NCBI RefSeq assembly: GCF_004331345.1
Contig: NZ_SJJZ01000002.1
Coordinates: 186,001 to 250,000 of the forward strand
Source: Kribbella soli
Lineage (GTDB): Bacteria > Actinomycetota > Actinomycetes > Propionibacteriales > Kribbellaceae
DNA: 64,000 bases
Direction: 5' to 3'
Shown: one piece after another, positions 50,410-58,415 of the stretch
How positions within the stretch are numbered: the first letter of the stretch is position 1
Layout of the letters: each line of letters begins with the position of its first letter
The notes under the pieces: generated by a model
What the model was told of the DNA's origin: nothing
The model's input: the letters and a program-made list of their open reading frames with translations, nothing else
Database searches by the model: none
Translations under genes and position numbers: made by a program

Positions 50410-51636
50410 ATGCCACAAGCAGTGCGAACTGCGATCGTCGGCACCGGTCACCGGGCGCAGCTCTTCACCGAGGGCCTGGCCAAGCGGGACGGGTACGACG
50501 TGGTCGCGTTGTGCGACCCGAACTCGGTGCGGATGGCGTTCCACAACCGCATGCTGCTCGCGGCAGGCCGCCGTACGGCTCACCTGTGGCCGCCGGCGCG
50601 GTACGACGAGATGTTGCGGGTGGAGCGGGTCGAGCTCGTGGTGGTGACGAGCGTCGACGCGACCCACGACCGGTACATCGAGGCCGCGCTGCGGGCTGGT
50701 GTGCGGGTGATCTGCGAGAAGCCGATCACGACCGACGCGGTGAAGGCGCAGAGCATCCTGGACACGGTCCGCGAGACGGGCGGCTCGTTGTCGGTCGCGT
50801 ACAACTACCGGTTCAACCCGGTGCATCGGCGGGTGCGTCAACTGCTGGCCGACGGCGCGATCGGCACGGTGCATTCGGTGCATTTCGAGTGGATGCTCGA
50901 TGTCTCGCACGGCGCGGACTACTTCCGGCGCTGGCATCGCGACAAGTCGAACTCGGGCGGTCTGATGGTGCACAAGGCCAGTCACCACTTCGATCTCGTG
51001 AACTGGTGGCTCGGTGCCGAACCGCACACGGTCTACGCGCGCGGACAGTTGGCGTTCTACGGGCCCGGCCCCGAGCACGGGTACGCGCGGGACTACGTAC
51101 GAGCACACGGATCCAGCGCCGCGGACGACGATCCGTTCGCCCTGCAACTGGCCGACAACGCGACGATGCGCGACCTCTACCTGGATGCCGAGGGGGAGGA
51201 CGGCTACTACCGGGACCGGAACGTGTTCGCCCCCGGGGTGTCGATCGAGGACGACATGGCGGTGCTGGTCTCGTACGACACGGGCGCCACGATGACCTAC
51301 CACCTGACGGCGTACTCACCGGCCGAGGGCTACCGGGTGATGTTCAACGGATCGGGCGGACGACTCGAACTCAATGTCGAAGAGTCGACATTTACCAGCA
51401 TTACCCTGCGGCCTTTGTGGTCGGAGCCGGTCGACCACACCGTCGACCATGAGCACGAGGGACACGGCGGTGCGGATCCACGGGTGCTGGCCGCCTTGCT
51501 GGACGGCGAACAGACCGAGGGTGCTGAGGTTGCCGATGCGCGGCAGGCGGCGCTCGCCTTGGTGACCGGGCTGGCCGCGAACCGTTCCTTCGAGACCGGG
51601 CTGCCGGTCCGGACGGCCGACATCCTCAAGCTGTGA
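50410..51636 (+). CDS. Gfo/Idh/MocA-family dehydrogenase
   Basis: A 408-residue NAD(P)-dependent oxidoreductase: Rossmann segment AIVGTGHRAQLF near residue 9, EKP in VICEKPITTDAVKAQ, and the catalytic segment NSGGLMVHKASHHFDLVNWW with Lys and His in the usual places. It is the last gene of the xylan locus, so it probably oxidises a sugar released from imported oligosaccharides. Its stop lies inside the left arm of the terminator. Confidence 0.88.
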   Translation: MPQAVRTAIVGTGHRAQLFTEGLAKRDGYDVVALCDPNSVRMAFHNRMLLAAGRRTAHLWPPARYDEMLRVERVELVVVTSVDATHDRYIEAALRAGVRVICEKPITTDAVKAQSILDTVRETGGSLSVAYNYRFNPVHRRVRQLLADGAIGTVHSVHFEWMLDVSHGADYFRRWHRDKSNSGGLMVHKASHHFDLVNWWLGAEPHTVYARGQLAFYGPGPEHGYARDYVRAHGSSAADDDPFALQLADNATMRDLYLDAEGEDGYYRDRNVFAPGVSIEDDMAVLVSYDTGATMTYHLTAYSPAEGYRVMFNGSGGRLELNVEESTFTSITLRPLWSEPVDHTVDHEHEGHGGADPRVLAALLDGEQTEGAEVADARQAALALVTGLAANRSFETGLPVRTADILKL

Positions 51637-51672
51637 TCAGAATAGTGATCACATGGCCACTATTCTGATCAC
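51633..51672. terminator. Bidirectional terminator spanning two stop codons
   Basis: Perfect 15-bp stem GTGATCAGAATAGTG (51633-51647) / CACTATTCTGATCAC (51658-51672) with a 10-nt loop. Unusually AT-rich for this genome. The left arm contains the TGA of the dehydrogenase and the right arm covers the stop of the convergent exported protein. Confidence 0.82.
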
Positions 51673-52991
51673 GAGAGGGCCGACCGCAGGATCGCATGCG
51701 CGCCGGTGACGATTGCGTCTCGGTTGGCCTCGTAGGTCGGGTCGGTGATCGCGGTCTTGTTCGCAAGGTCGAACGACAGCACCGGGACGTGCAGGTGGCC
51801 GGCCGGCATCGACGGGTCGAGCAGGTCGCGCTGCAGAGTGTTGCGGTAGGCAACTTCATTGGAGAGGTAGCCGCCCCCGGTGCCTTCGGAGGCGATCGAG
51901 CCGGCTGTAGGTCCGTCTGGCCGGCGGACCGGTGTGGTCTCGCCGGCGGGGATCTCCAGCACAGACGTGTTGACGCGGGTCCGGAACGGCGGGACCTCGG
52001 TCTGCGCCATCCGTGCGAGCGGCAGACTCGAGGTCAGCCACTCCGGGCCCGCAGGCATGCTGGGGGAGACGACCGGGGCGCTGATCGTGCCGCCGCCCCA
52101 GAGGTTGTTGTTGTCGCCGATCGAACTGACCGAACGCCGACGCCCGTTGAAGACCTCGAGATCGAAGATGCCTACGCGGCCCTGGCTCGCGGTCATCACC
52201 AGGTCCGCGTGCTGCGGCCCTGGGCGGTAGTGCGGTGCGAGAGCGTTCTCGACCATGCTCTCGTCGAAGTCGGTGTACCGGACCGGGAACATCACCGTCT
52301 GGATCTCGTACGTCGTACCGTTCACCCGCCAGCGCTGACCGTCGAGCGTCAGCGCGTTGGCGCCGGACGGGTTGCCGATCCGGATGTCCGCGTCGAGCGT
52401 GAACGGGTCGAAGCCGGTGACGAGGATCTTGCGGACGCCCGGGGTGAAGCGGGTGCTGGTGATGCCGCGGGAGGCGTACTCGAAGGCGCGGATCAGGTTG
52501 GCGCGTTCCGTCGTACCGAGGCCGAAGGCTGGTTGCCATTGGCGCAGGGCGAGGGCCATCGAGATGCGCGCCCAGTACAGGCCGCGGTCGTCTGTTGCGG
52601 GCAGGGCGTCGGTGCCGTGCGGCGCACGTTGAGCGCGTTGGGTCGCCGTACGCCAGAGGGCCTCGCCTTGTGTGCGTACGAGGGTTGCTGCGGCCTGACG
52701 GCTGGGAACCCGGCACAGGAGCTGCGTGAACAGGTCGACCTGGCGGTCGAAGCCTGAGCGGCGCAGGATCTCCGCGGGCACCGACGGGCCGCCGTTGACG
52801 CCCCGGCTGAGCCGCTGCTCCTCGACTGTGCCGACGATCGACTGGTCCAGGCAGCCGGTGACCGGTCCACCGCGGAAGGCGGGCGCGGTGGCAGGGATAG
52901 CCTGAGCGATCGGTGCGCCGGAGAGCACGGCGGTCAGCGCCAGGGCGCCGGCGACCAGGGAGCGGTGGAATGAGCTGGGGCGGAGTCTCAT
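51669..52991 (-). CDS. Exported pyroglutamyl-peptidase-like protein with Ser at the Cys position
   Basis: A 440-residue secreted protein. The signal peptide is about 1-31 (LVAGALALTAVLSGAPIAQA). Residues about 185-425 match pyroglutamyl peptidase I: RKILVTGFDPF, NPSGANAL, QGRVGIFDLEVFNG (Glu 279), GGGYLSNEVAYRN and HLHVPVLSF (His 401). The catalytic Cys of the family (FVCN) is replaced by Ser 377 (YLSN), exactly 24 residues before the His, as in the true enzymes. An N-terminal region of about 150 residues is unrelated to the family. It could be a Ser hydrolase, an inactive binding protein, or a secreted peptidase variant. Confidence 0.8.
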   Translation of the reverse strand: MRLRPSSFHRSLVAGALALTAVLSGAPIAQAIPATAPAFRGGPVTGCLDQSIVGTVEEQRLSRGVNGGPSVPAEILRRSGFDRQVDLFTQLLCRVPSRQAAATLVRTQGEALWRTATQRAQRAPHGTDALPATDDRGLYWARISMALALRQWQPAFGLGTTERANLIRAFEYASRGITSTRFTPGVRKILVTGFDPFTLDADIRIGNPSGANALTLDGQRWRVNGTTYEIQTVMFPVRYTDFDESMVENALAPHYRPGPQHADLVMTASQGRVGIFDLEVFNGRRRSVSSIGDNNNLWGGGTISAPVVSPSMPAGPEWLTSSLPLARMAQTEVPPFRTRVNTSVLEIPAGETTPVRRPDGPTAGSIASEGTGGGYLSNEVAYRNTLQRDLLDPSMPAGHLHVPVLSFDLANKTAITDPTYEANRDAIVTGAHAILRSALS

Positions 52992-53051
52992 AAGGGGTGT
53001 CTATCAGATTTCGGGGCGGGATCCGAGAGATGCTCAGTGTTCGTGGGTACT

Positions 53052-53071
53052 GCAGACTGTATGCAATCTGC
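53052..53071. promoter_or_regulatory. Short inverted repeat upstream of the carbonic anhydrase gene
   Basis: GCAGA (53052-53056) and TCTGC (53067-53071) are 5-bp complements around TATGCA, about 55 bp before the lipoprotein carbonic anhydrase. It may be a regulator site; support is weak. Confidence 0.25.
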
Positions 53072-53124
53072 TACGGTCGATGAGACGGCACCGCCCCGCC
53101 GTCCGTGCGTGAGGAGACCCGCCG

Positions 53125-53829
53125 ATGAACACCCCGTCCCGTCGTAGCATCCTCACCGCCACTCTGGCAGCAGGACTGGTCGGATGTGGGAGTCAACGGT
53201 CTGAGGAGCCGGTGGTGGGAACAGTCCCGCCGACCGGAGGTTCGGTTGCTGATGGCAAGCAGGCGCTCGAGCGGCTGCTGGCGGGTAACGCGCGGTTCGT
53301 CGTCGCGCAGGAGCAGGATCTCGACGAGGGCATCGCCCGGCGGATCGCGGTGAGCAAGGGACAGCACCCGTTCGCGACGATTCTCGGCTGCGTCGACTCC
53401 CGCGTACCGATCGAGCTCGTCTTCGACCAGGGCCTCGGCGACCTGGTCGTCGTACGCAGCGCCGGCGGAGCGCTCGACCAGTCGGTGATCGGCAGCCTGG
53501 AGTTCGGAGTCGCCGAACTCCACACCCCACTCCTGCTCGTCCTGGGCCACCAACGCTGCGGCGCCCTGGACGCCACCCTCAAGGCCCTGGACAAGCCCAC
53601 CGACCACCCCGGAAAGCTCGGCTACCTCGTGGACACTCTCGCTCCAGCAGTCCGCCAGATCGCTGGCAAATCCGGCGACCGCCTGACCAACGCCGTGCAC
53701 GCGAACGTCACCCACGTCCTCGCCGAACTCCGCCGGTCACCCGTCATCGCCCCACTGGAGAAGTCCGGAAACCTCCAACTCGCCGGCGCCTACTACGAAC
53801 TCGACACCGGCAAGGTGACCGTCACCTGA
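53125..53829 (+). CDS. Lipoprotein beta-carbonic anhydrase
   Basis: A 234-residue zinc enzyme interconverting CO2 and bicarbonate outside the membrane. The N-terminus combines a twin-arginine pattern (SRRSILTA) with a lipobox ending at Cys 21 (LVGC), so it is probably an exported lipoprotein. The catalytic core has ATILGCVDSRVP (Cys 89, Asp 91, Arg 93) and VLGHQRCGALD (His 142, Cys 145), a complete beta-class zinc site. ATG 53125 follows GAGGAG. Confidence 0.92.
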   Translation: MNTPSRRSILTATLAAGLVGCGSQRSEEPVVGTVPPTGGSVADGKQALERLLAGNARFVVAQEQDLDEGIARRIAVSKGQHPFATILGCVDSRVPIELVFDQGLGDLVVVRSAGGALDQSVIGSLEFGVAELHTPLLLVLGHQRCGALDATLKALDKPTDHPGKLGYLVDTLAPAVRQIAGKSGDRLTNAVHANVTHVLAELRRSPVIAPLEKSGNLQLAGAYYELDTGKVTVT

Positions 53830-53876
53830 CGATAGGTTCTGGAGCTGCCTGTTCTCCCGCTCCGAAAGGCTTGTTC

Positions 53877-54509
53877 GTGGCCGACCTCTACCAACATCAC
53901 CGGATGGTCCTGCGTGACACCGACACCGGGCCGGTGACCATCGGCGGCATGATCCACCGCGAGCCGACGGACGGCACGCTGCGCGGACGCGCCGAGCTGA
54001 TCGCGACCGCCGGGCACTGGCCGCTGGTGGAGAGCAACGCCGGCGAAGCGGACGAGAGCTATCGCTGCTATCTCCTGTGGGGCGTCACGCCAGCGCTCTG
54101 GATGATGTATCTGGAGGACCGCACCACTCAGACAGCCGCCATCGAGTTCTTCGGCACCGACGGGTCGGAGGTCGCGGAGATCGTCCGGCGGGTGACCCTG
54201 ATGTTCGAGCTCCGTCCGTACCAGCGGCACGAGCTGCTGGCCGATGCCGCCGGGCTCAGCGGACGCGAGAAGGGCCGGGCGGTCCTCCGCGTCGCGTTGG
54301 CGATGGGTTCCGACGACGACCCGGAGTACTTCGGCGCCATCCAGCGCGCCTCCCACGACCCCGATCCCGACATCCGGAACGCCGCTGCCTGGTCCACGCT
54401 CTACCTGTCGAACGCGGAGTCACTCGCGATGCTGGCCCGGATGGCCGCGGAGGATCCGGACCCGAACGTGCGCAAGGCAAGCGCGGAACTGCTGTCCGAG
54501 ATCGGCTGA
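53877..54509 (+). CDS. HEAT-repeat-like hypothetical protein
   Basis: A 210-residue protein that I do not recognise by family. Residues about 1-105 hold mixed strands and helices (HRMVLRDTDTGPVTIGGMIH, GHWPLVESNAGEADESYRCY), and about 105-205 form HEAT-type repeats: SHDPDPDIRNAAAWSTLYLS and AAEDPDPNVRKASAELL share the PDPxxRxAA pattern. GTG 53877 is favoured because AAAGG lies 7 bp upstream. It converges with the second carbonic anhydrase gene. Confidence 0.72.
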   Translation: MADLYQHHRMVLRDTDTGPVTIGGMIHREPTDGTLRGRAELIATAGHWPLVESNAGEADESYRCYLLWGVTPALWMMYLEDRTTQTAAIEFFGTDGSEVAEIVRRVTLMFELRPYQRHELLADAAGLSGREKGRAVLRVALAMGSDDDPEYFGAIQRASHDPDPDIRNAAAWSTLYLSNAESLAMLARMAAEDPDPNVRKASAELLSEIG

Positions 54510-54559
54510 CGCACGGGTCAGCCGATCTGGATCAGTCGGTGTGGGCCAGGCGAGGTGGG

Positions 54560-55057
54560 TCAGTCGACCTGGGTGAGGCGGCCGTTGTCCACGTCGTACA
54601 TGAAGCCGCCGACGAGGATGTCGTCGCCGATCAGCGGGTGTTCGCGGACGGCGGCGACGTCGCGGCGGAGGGCTTCGAGCTGGTCGGGAATGACCGAGAT
54701 CGGCAGGTAACCGGCCGGTTTCCCGGCGGCCAGTTCAACCTTCTGGCGGAGGTCGTCCTCGGACATCGCGGCCATCGCGCAGCGGGTGTGCGGGATGATC
54801 ATGATCCGCCGGACGCCGAGCAGCTGGACGCCGAGGACGAGGCCGGTGAGTGTGATCTCGGTGACCCGTCCACCGGCGGAACGCAGGACCTTCGCGTCGC
54901 CGGGCTTGAGACCGAGCATCTCCAGCGGCGGGATCCGCGAGTCCATGCAGGTGACCACGCCGATCCCGGCATGGGCGATCCCGTCGAACCCGCCGTAGTG
55001 GAAGTCGGCGGCGTAGTCAGCGTTGGCGGCCAGCAGGTCGTCGAACCCGCCGCTCAT
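54560..55057 (-). CDS. Short cytosolic beta-carbonic anhydrase
   Basis: A 165-residue compact enzyme without a signal peptide: VVTCMDSRI (Cys 37, Asp 39, Arg 41) and IIPHTRCAMA (His 90, Cys 93) form the zinc site. It resembles the short mycobacterial-type carbonic anhydrases. ATG 55057 overlaps the stop of the sucrase/ferredoxin-like gene, so the two are co-transcribed. Confidence 0.93.
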   Translation of the reverse strand: MSGGFDDLLAANADYAADFHYGGFDGIAHAGIGVVTCMDSRIPPLEMLGLKPGDAKVLRSAGGRVTEITLTGLVLGVQLLGVRRIMIIPHTRCAMAAMSEDDLRQKVELAAGKPAGYLPISVIPDQLEALRRDVAAVREHPLIGDDILVGGFMYDVDNGRLTQVD

Positions 55058-55992
55058 CGCACTGGACCTGACACTGGGGTACCGGCTTGCAGAATCGACA
55101 TGGCGAACGGTTCCTTTCCGCAGGAGTCCGGACGGGGTGGATCGGCTGGTGCGCTGGTCACCGGCACGATCCAGGACCGCCCGTCGACATGCTGGACAGT
55201 GACAGTGTCAGCGCCTTCGCTGACGACCAGCAACGAATCCAGTGACAGATCTCCGATCAATGAGCGTACGGCGACCTCGGCGGCCTGACCGCGCTTGGTC
55301 CAGGTGGAACGGCCGCGCAGCCCGGTCAGTACTGTTTCGCCCCGGTCGGCCGCGGCGAGTACGTCGACAGCGGTGTCGACCGTGAGATGCCCGTGCATGG
55401 TGCCGGCCGGCAGGTACGTCGCGGTCGGGGCGAACCGGTGTCCGCCGAGGTGATTGGCCTCCCACACCCGACCCGGGACCCGCTCTGCGAGCCCGGACAC
55501 CAGCGGCCGTCCGAGTACGGCGCAGCACTCGTCGCGCTTCCCGTTGGTACAGACCAGCACGATCGGCTCGTCGAGAGGCGTCAACGCTGGCAGCGACGTA
55601 ATGGCAGCCGCGCGGTCGCCGCGGGCCACAGCGCCGAGATCGAGAGTGTTCAGCTCGGAAGGATCCACGACCCGGCCGCCGAGCAGCCACGAATTGCCCG
55701 GCCGCGTCGAGGCCACGAAAACCTGATGCGACCGCTCGACCGTGTCCGCGTGCCGTCCGGGGGAGCGGATCAGGCCGAACCGTACGTCGACCTTCTTGCA
55801 CTCGTCGTCGAAAAACCCACCGAATCCGGGGTCGAGATGACTCTGTGTCGGTGCCTTGGCACCCCACGGACCGGGCTGCTCGACCACGACCCATCCGGTC
55901 GCAACCACCGCCGTACCGGGCAACGGCTCCTGCAGCACCCGACAGAACGTCGAGCACAGGCCGGCGGCAGGAGCAGGGGTCCCAGGTGTCAC
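55054..55992 (-). CDS. Sucrase/ferredoxin-like protein
   Basis: A 312-residue protein of the sucrase/ferredoxin-like family, whose C-terminal half has a thioredoxin-like fold with Cys residues as in [2Fe-2S] ferredoxins: IVLVCTNGKRDECCAVLGRP (about 156-175), preceded by LCSTFCRVLQ near the N-terminus and followed by VWEANHLGGHRFAPTATYLP. A redox role is probable; sucrase activity should not be assumed. GTG 55992 is chosen because the frame upstream overlaps the MFS gene. It overlaps the carbonic anhydrase start (ATGA). Confidence 0.82.
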   Translation of the reverse strand: MTPGTPAPAAGLCSTFCRVLQEPLPGTAVVATGWVVVEQPGPWGAKAPTQSHLDPGFGGFFDDECKKVDVRFGLIRSPGRHADTVERSHQVFVASTRPGNSWLLGGRVVDPSELNTLDLGAVARGDRAAAITSLPALTPLDEPIVLVCTNGKRDECCAVLGRPLVSGLAERVPGRVWEANHLGGHRFAPTATYLPAGTMHGHLTVDTAVDVLAAADRGETVLTGLRGRSTWTKRGQAAEVAVRSLIGDLSLDSLLVVSEGADTVTVQHVDGRSWIVPVTSAPADPPRPDSCGKEPFAMSILQAGTPVSGPVR

Positions 55993-56038
55993 AGCATCAC
56001 GGTACGCGACCTGAGACGGCTGTCCCTCATGATGATCA

Positions 56039-57709
56039 TCATGTGTGCGGTGCGCCACGCCGGCCGAGCAGCAGGACGCCCAGGACCGCGGCCAGGAACG
56101 CGCACACCGCGGCCCCGGCGAAGATTGCGTGAACTTGTGAAACGGCCGCGTCGCGGAGCGCGTCCACGAACGGGCGGCAGTTGCCGGGGGAGGTCGGGCA
56201 GAGCTCGTTGGGCGATTTGATGCCGTCGGCAATCGCGTAGTACCGGCGGAGGCCGATCGCGGTCAGTGCCGAGACGCCGACGAGCATGCCGACCATCCGC
56301 GCGACCACGACGAGCGCGCTCACCAGGCCGTGGCTGTCGGCGGGTGTCGCGCCGAGCATCGCGGTGTTCAACGGCGCCAGCGCCAGTCCGAATCCGAAGC
56401 CGCAGACGAGCAGTACGACGGTCGCCGGCCAGTGGTCCAGCGCCGTACGGCTCCAGAACGCCATCACCACGAACATCGCTCCGGACAACCCGAGCCCGGC
56501 GCCGGTGATCAACCCGAGCCCGTGCCGCCGCGTCAGCCATCCGCCGACGACCGCACCGACCGGCAGAGCGATCAGGAACCGCAGCAGCACCAACGCTGCT
56601 GCTAGCTGCCCACCGCCCTGCGTCGTGCGAGCAAACACCGGTACGTCGACCAGGGCTGCGATCAGCGCGCATCCGATCAGAAAACTGACCACCAACGAAC
56701 CCCACGCCGGGCGACCACCCAACAGACCACGAGGCACGATCGCGGCCGCCGTACGACGCTGCCACAGCGCGAATGCGACGGCGAAGACAGCGGCCGCGAC
56801 GAGCAGCCACGGCCCGGCCGGCGACATCAGTTCGCGCTCGGGATCTGCCGTCGCGAAAGCGAGCACGACGCCAGCCAGTGCGAGCGCGAGCAGCAGCGCG
56901 CCGACGAGGTCTACTCGTGAGAGCACCGCCGCCAGGTGGCCGCGAGTCTGCCGGAGCACGAGGCCGAGCCACGCAAGCGCCAGTACGAGCGTGACGAGCC
57001 CGATCGGCGTGAGCAGCCGGGACGTTCCGGTGATGGGCACGAAGGGCAGTCCGAGTGTCACCCCGGACGCGAGTCGATCCGGTGCTGTCAGCGTCAGGCC
57101 TAGAGCGATGCAGGCGAGCAGTCCGACGGCGTCCGAGATCCGTGGCCGCCGGCGACCGCGGAGCAGCAGCGCGAGGACGACGGCGACGACCAGGTTGAGC
57201 CAGAAGATGTACCGCCAGTCAGCCACCGCGAGTACGGCGGCACCCAGCAGCGGACCCAGTACGGAGCCCAGTTCCTGCACCGCCCCGACCACACCCAACG
57301 GCAACCCACGCCGCTCCGACGGCCACAGGTCCGCGACCAACGCCAGGGTCGCGGGCACCAGCCCACCGCCGCCAACCCCTTGAAGAAACCGACCGGTTAC
57401 CACCAGCGGCAGGTCGTAGGCGCCGGCCGTGATCAGCGACCCGACCGCGAACAGCAACAGCGCCCCGACAAGTACCGGCGTACGCCCGACAACATCCGCG
57501 ATCCGCCCGATCAACGGCAGTACGGCGATGTATCCGAGCAGGAACCCGGAGATGATCGGCGCCGCCCGCTGCAGCTCGTCCGCAGACAGCCCGACCCCGG
57601 CCATCATGTCCGGCAACGCCAGCACCACGACGTACGTATCCGCCGCCGCAAACGCAACAGCGATCGAGGCCAGCGTCAGCTGGGTCCTCGGGTTGTTCAC
57701 CGAGCTCAC
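56039..57709 (-). CDS. MFS exporter, P55-like (14-TM)
   Basis: A 556-residue transporter with about 14 helices: LASIAVAFAAADTYVVVLAL opens TM1, IGRIADVVGRTPVLVGA is motif A, and GRFLQGVGGGGLVPATLALV is typical of DHA2. The GTG start overlaps the stop of the LprG-like lipoprotein gene (GTGA at 57706-57709). In mycobacteria the lprG-P55 pair moves triacylglycerides and exports drugs; the same gene order here supports that assignment. Confidence 0.9.
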   Translation of the reverse strand: MSSVNNPRTQLTLASIAVAFAAADTYVVVLALPDMMAGVGLSADELQRAAPIISGFLLGYIAVLPLIGRIADVVGRTPVLVGALLLFAVGSLITAGAYDLPLVVTGRFLQGVGGGGLVPATLALVADLWPSERRGLPLGVVGAVQELGSVLGPLLGAAVLAVADWRYIFWLNLVVAVVLALLLRGRRRPRISDAVGLLACIALGLTLTAPDRLASGVTLGLPFVPITGTSRLLTPIGLVTLVLALAWLGLVLRQTRGHLAAVLSRVDLVGALLLALALAGVVLAFATADPERELMSPAGPWLLVAAAVFAVAFALWQRRTAAAIVPRGLLGGRPAWGSLVVSFLIGCALIAALVDVPVFARTTQGGGQLAAALVLLRFLIALPVGAVVGGWLTRRHGLGLITGAGLGLSGAMFVVMAFWSRTALDHWPATVVLLVCGFGFGLALAPLNTAMLGATPADSHGLVSALVVVARMVGMLVGVSALTAIGLRRYYAIADGIKSPNELCPTSPGNCRPFVDALRDAAVSQVHAIFAGAAVCAFLAAVLGVLLLGRRGAPHT

Positions 57710-58410
57710 GGCTTCGTGATTTCGATCTTCTCGCCGTATTTGTCCAGGGTGACGTCGTAGCTGCTGGTGGCGCCGGCGTAGAACGGGCCGGTGATGGTCG
57801 CCGAGATCAGCTGTTTGCTGCTCTTGTCGATCTTGAAGGTGCTCGGGAAGTCCTGGTCGGCCGGGGCCTTCGGGAAGATGCCCTGGAGCGTCTTGCCCTC
57901 GACGGAGCCGGTGACCTCGGTGAGGACCTTGGCGCCCTCGCGGGTCTCGCCCTTCACCTTGGCGTCCTTGAGCGTCGGCAGGACGGCGGTCAGGCCCTTC
58001 GCCGGATCGAGCAGGATCGCCGGGTCGGGGGCGCCGAGCCCGGCCAGTTGCGTTGGCGTGAGCTCGATGTAGCTGGGGGAGAACGACACCTTGGCGTAGA
58101 CCTTGCTCCCGACCGCCACCACGTCGGCGTCGATCGGCGAACCGGACGACCGCACGGTCAGCTTGCCCTTGAACGCGGGCGCGTGTGTCGCGACGCCGTC
58201 ACCGCTGGCGAGCGTCTGCGCGTTGTCCGGCAGGTCACGCCCGGTCAGCACGATGTGCACGCTGGCGGCCTCGTCGATGGTCTTCTTGACGTCGGTCAGC
58301 AGCGCGACCGCGTCGCCACCGGACTGACCTCCGCCGCCGGACTCCTTCTTGTCGCTGCAGCCCGCCACCGCAAATACCACGACCGCGCACAGCGCGAGCA
58401 CTCTCTTCAC
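57706..58410 (-). CDS. LprG/LppX-family lipoprotein
   Basis: A 234-residue lipoprotein: signal with lipobox AVAGC (Cys 18), a Gly/Ser-rich spacer, then the LppX/LprAFG fold (ALLTDVKKTIDEAASVHIVL, VDITVKGSG-like strands here LTVRSSGSPIDADVVAVG, PAILLDPAKGLTAVL). Such proteins carry lipids or lipoglycans across the envelope. Its GTG start at 58410 lies 5 bp after the parC stop; an ATG at 58440 inside parC is an alternative. It overlaps the MFS gene. Confidence 0.85.
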   Translation of the reverse strand: MKRVLALCAVVVFAVAGCSDKKESGGGGQSGGDAVALLTDVKKTIDEAASVHIVLTGRDLPDNAQTLASGDGVATHAPAFKGKLTVRSSGSPIDADVVAVGSKVYAKVSFSPSYIELTPTQLAGLGAPDPAILLDPAKGLTAVLPTLKDAKVKGETREGAKVLTEVTGSVEGKTLQGIFPKAPADQDFPSTFKIDKSSKQLISATITGPFYAGATSSYDVTLDKYGEKIEITKP

Positions 58411-58415
58411 AGAGG

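Noticed and set aside
40590-51636. Natural-product biosynthetic cluster
   Set aside because: The genes are glycoside hydrolases, a sugar importer and a sugar dehydrogenase; there are no synthase or synthetase genes.
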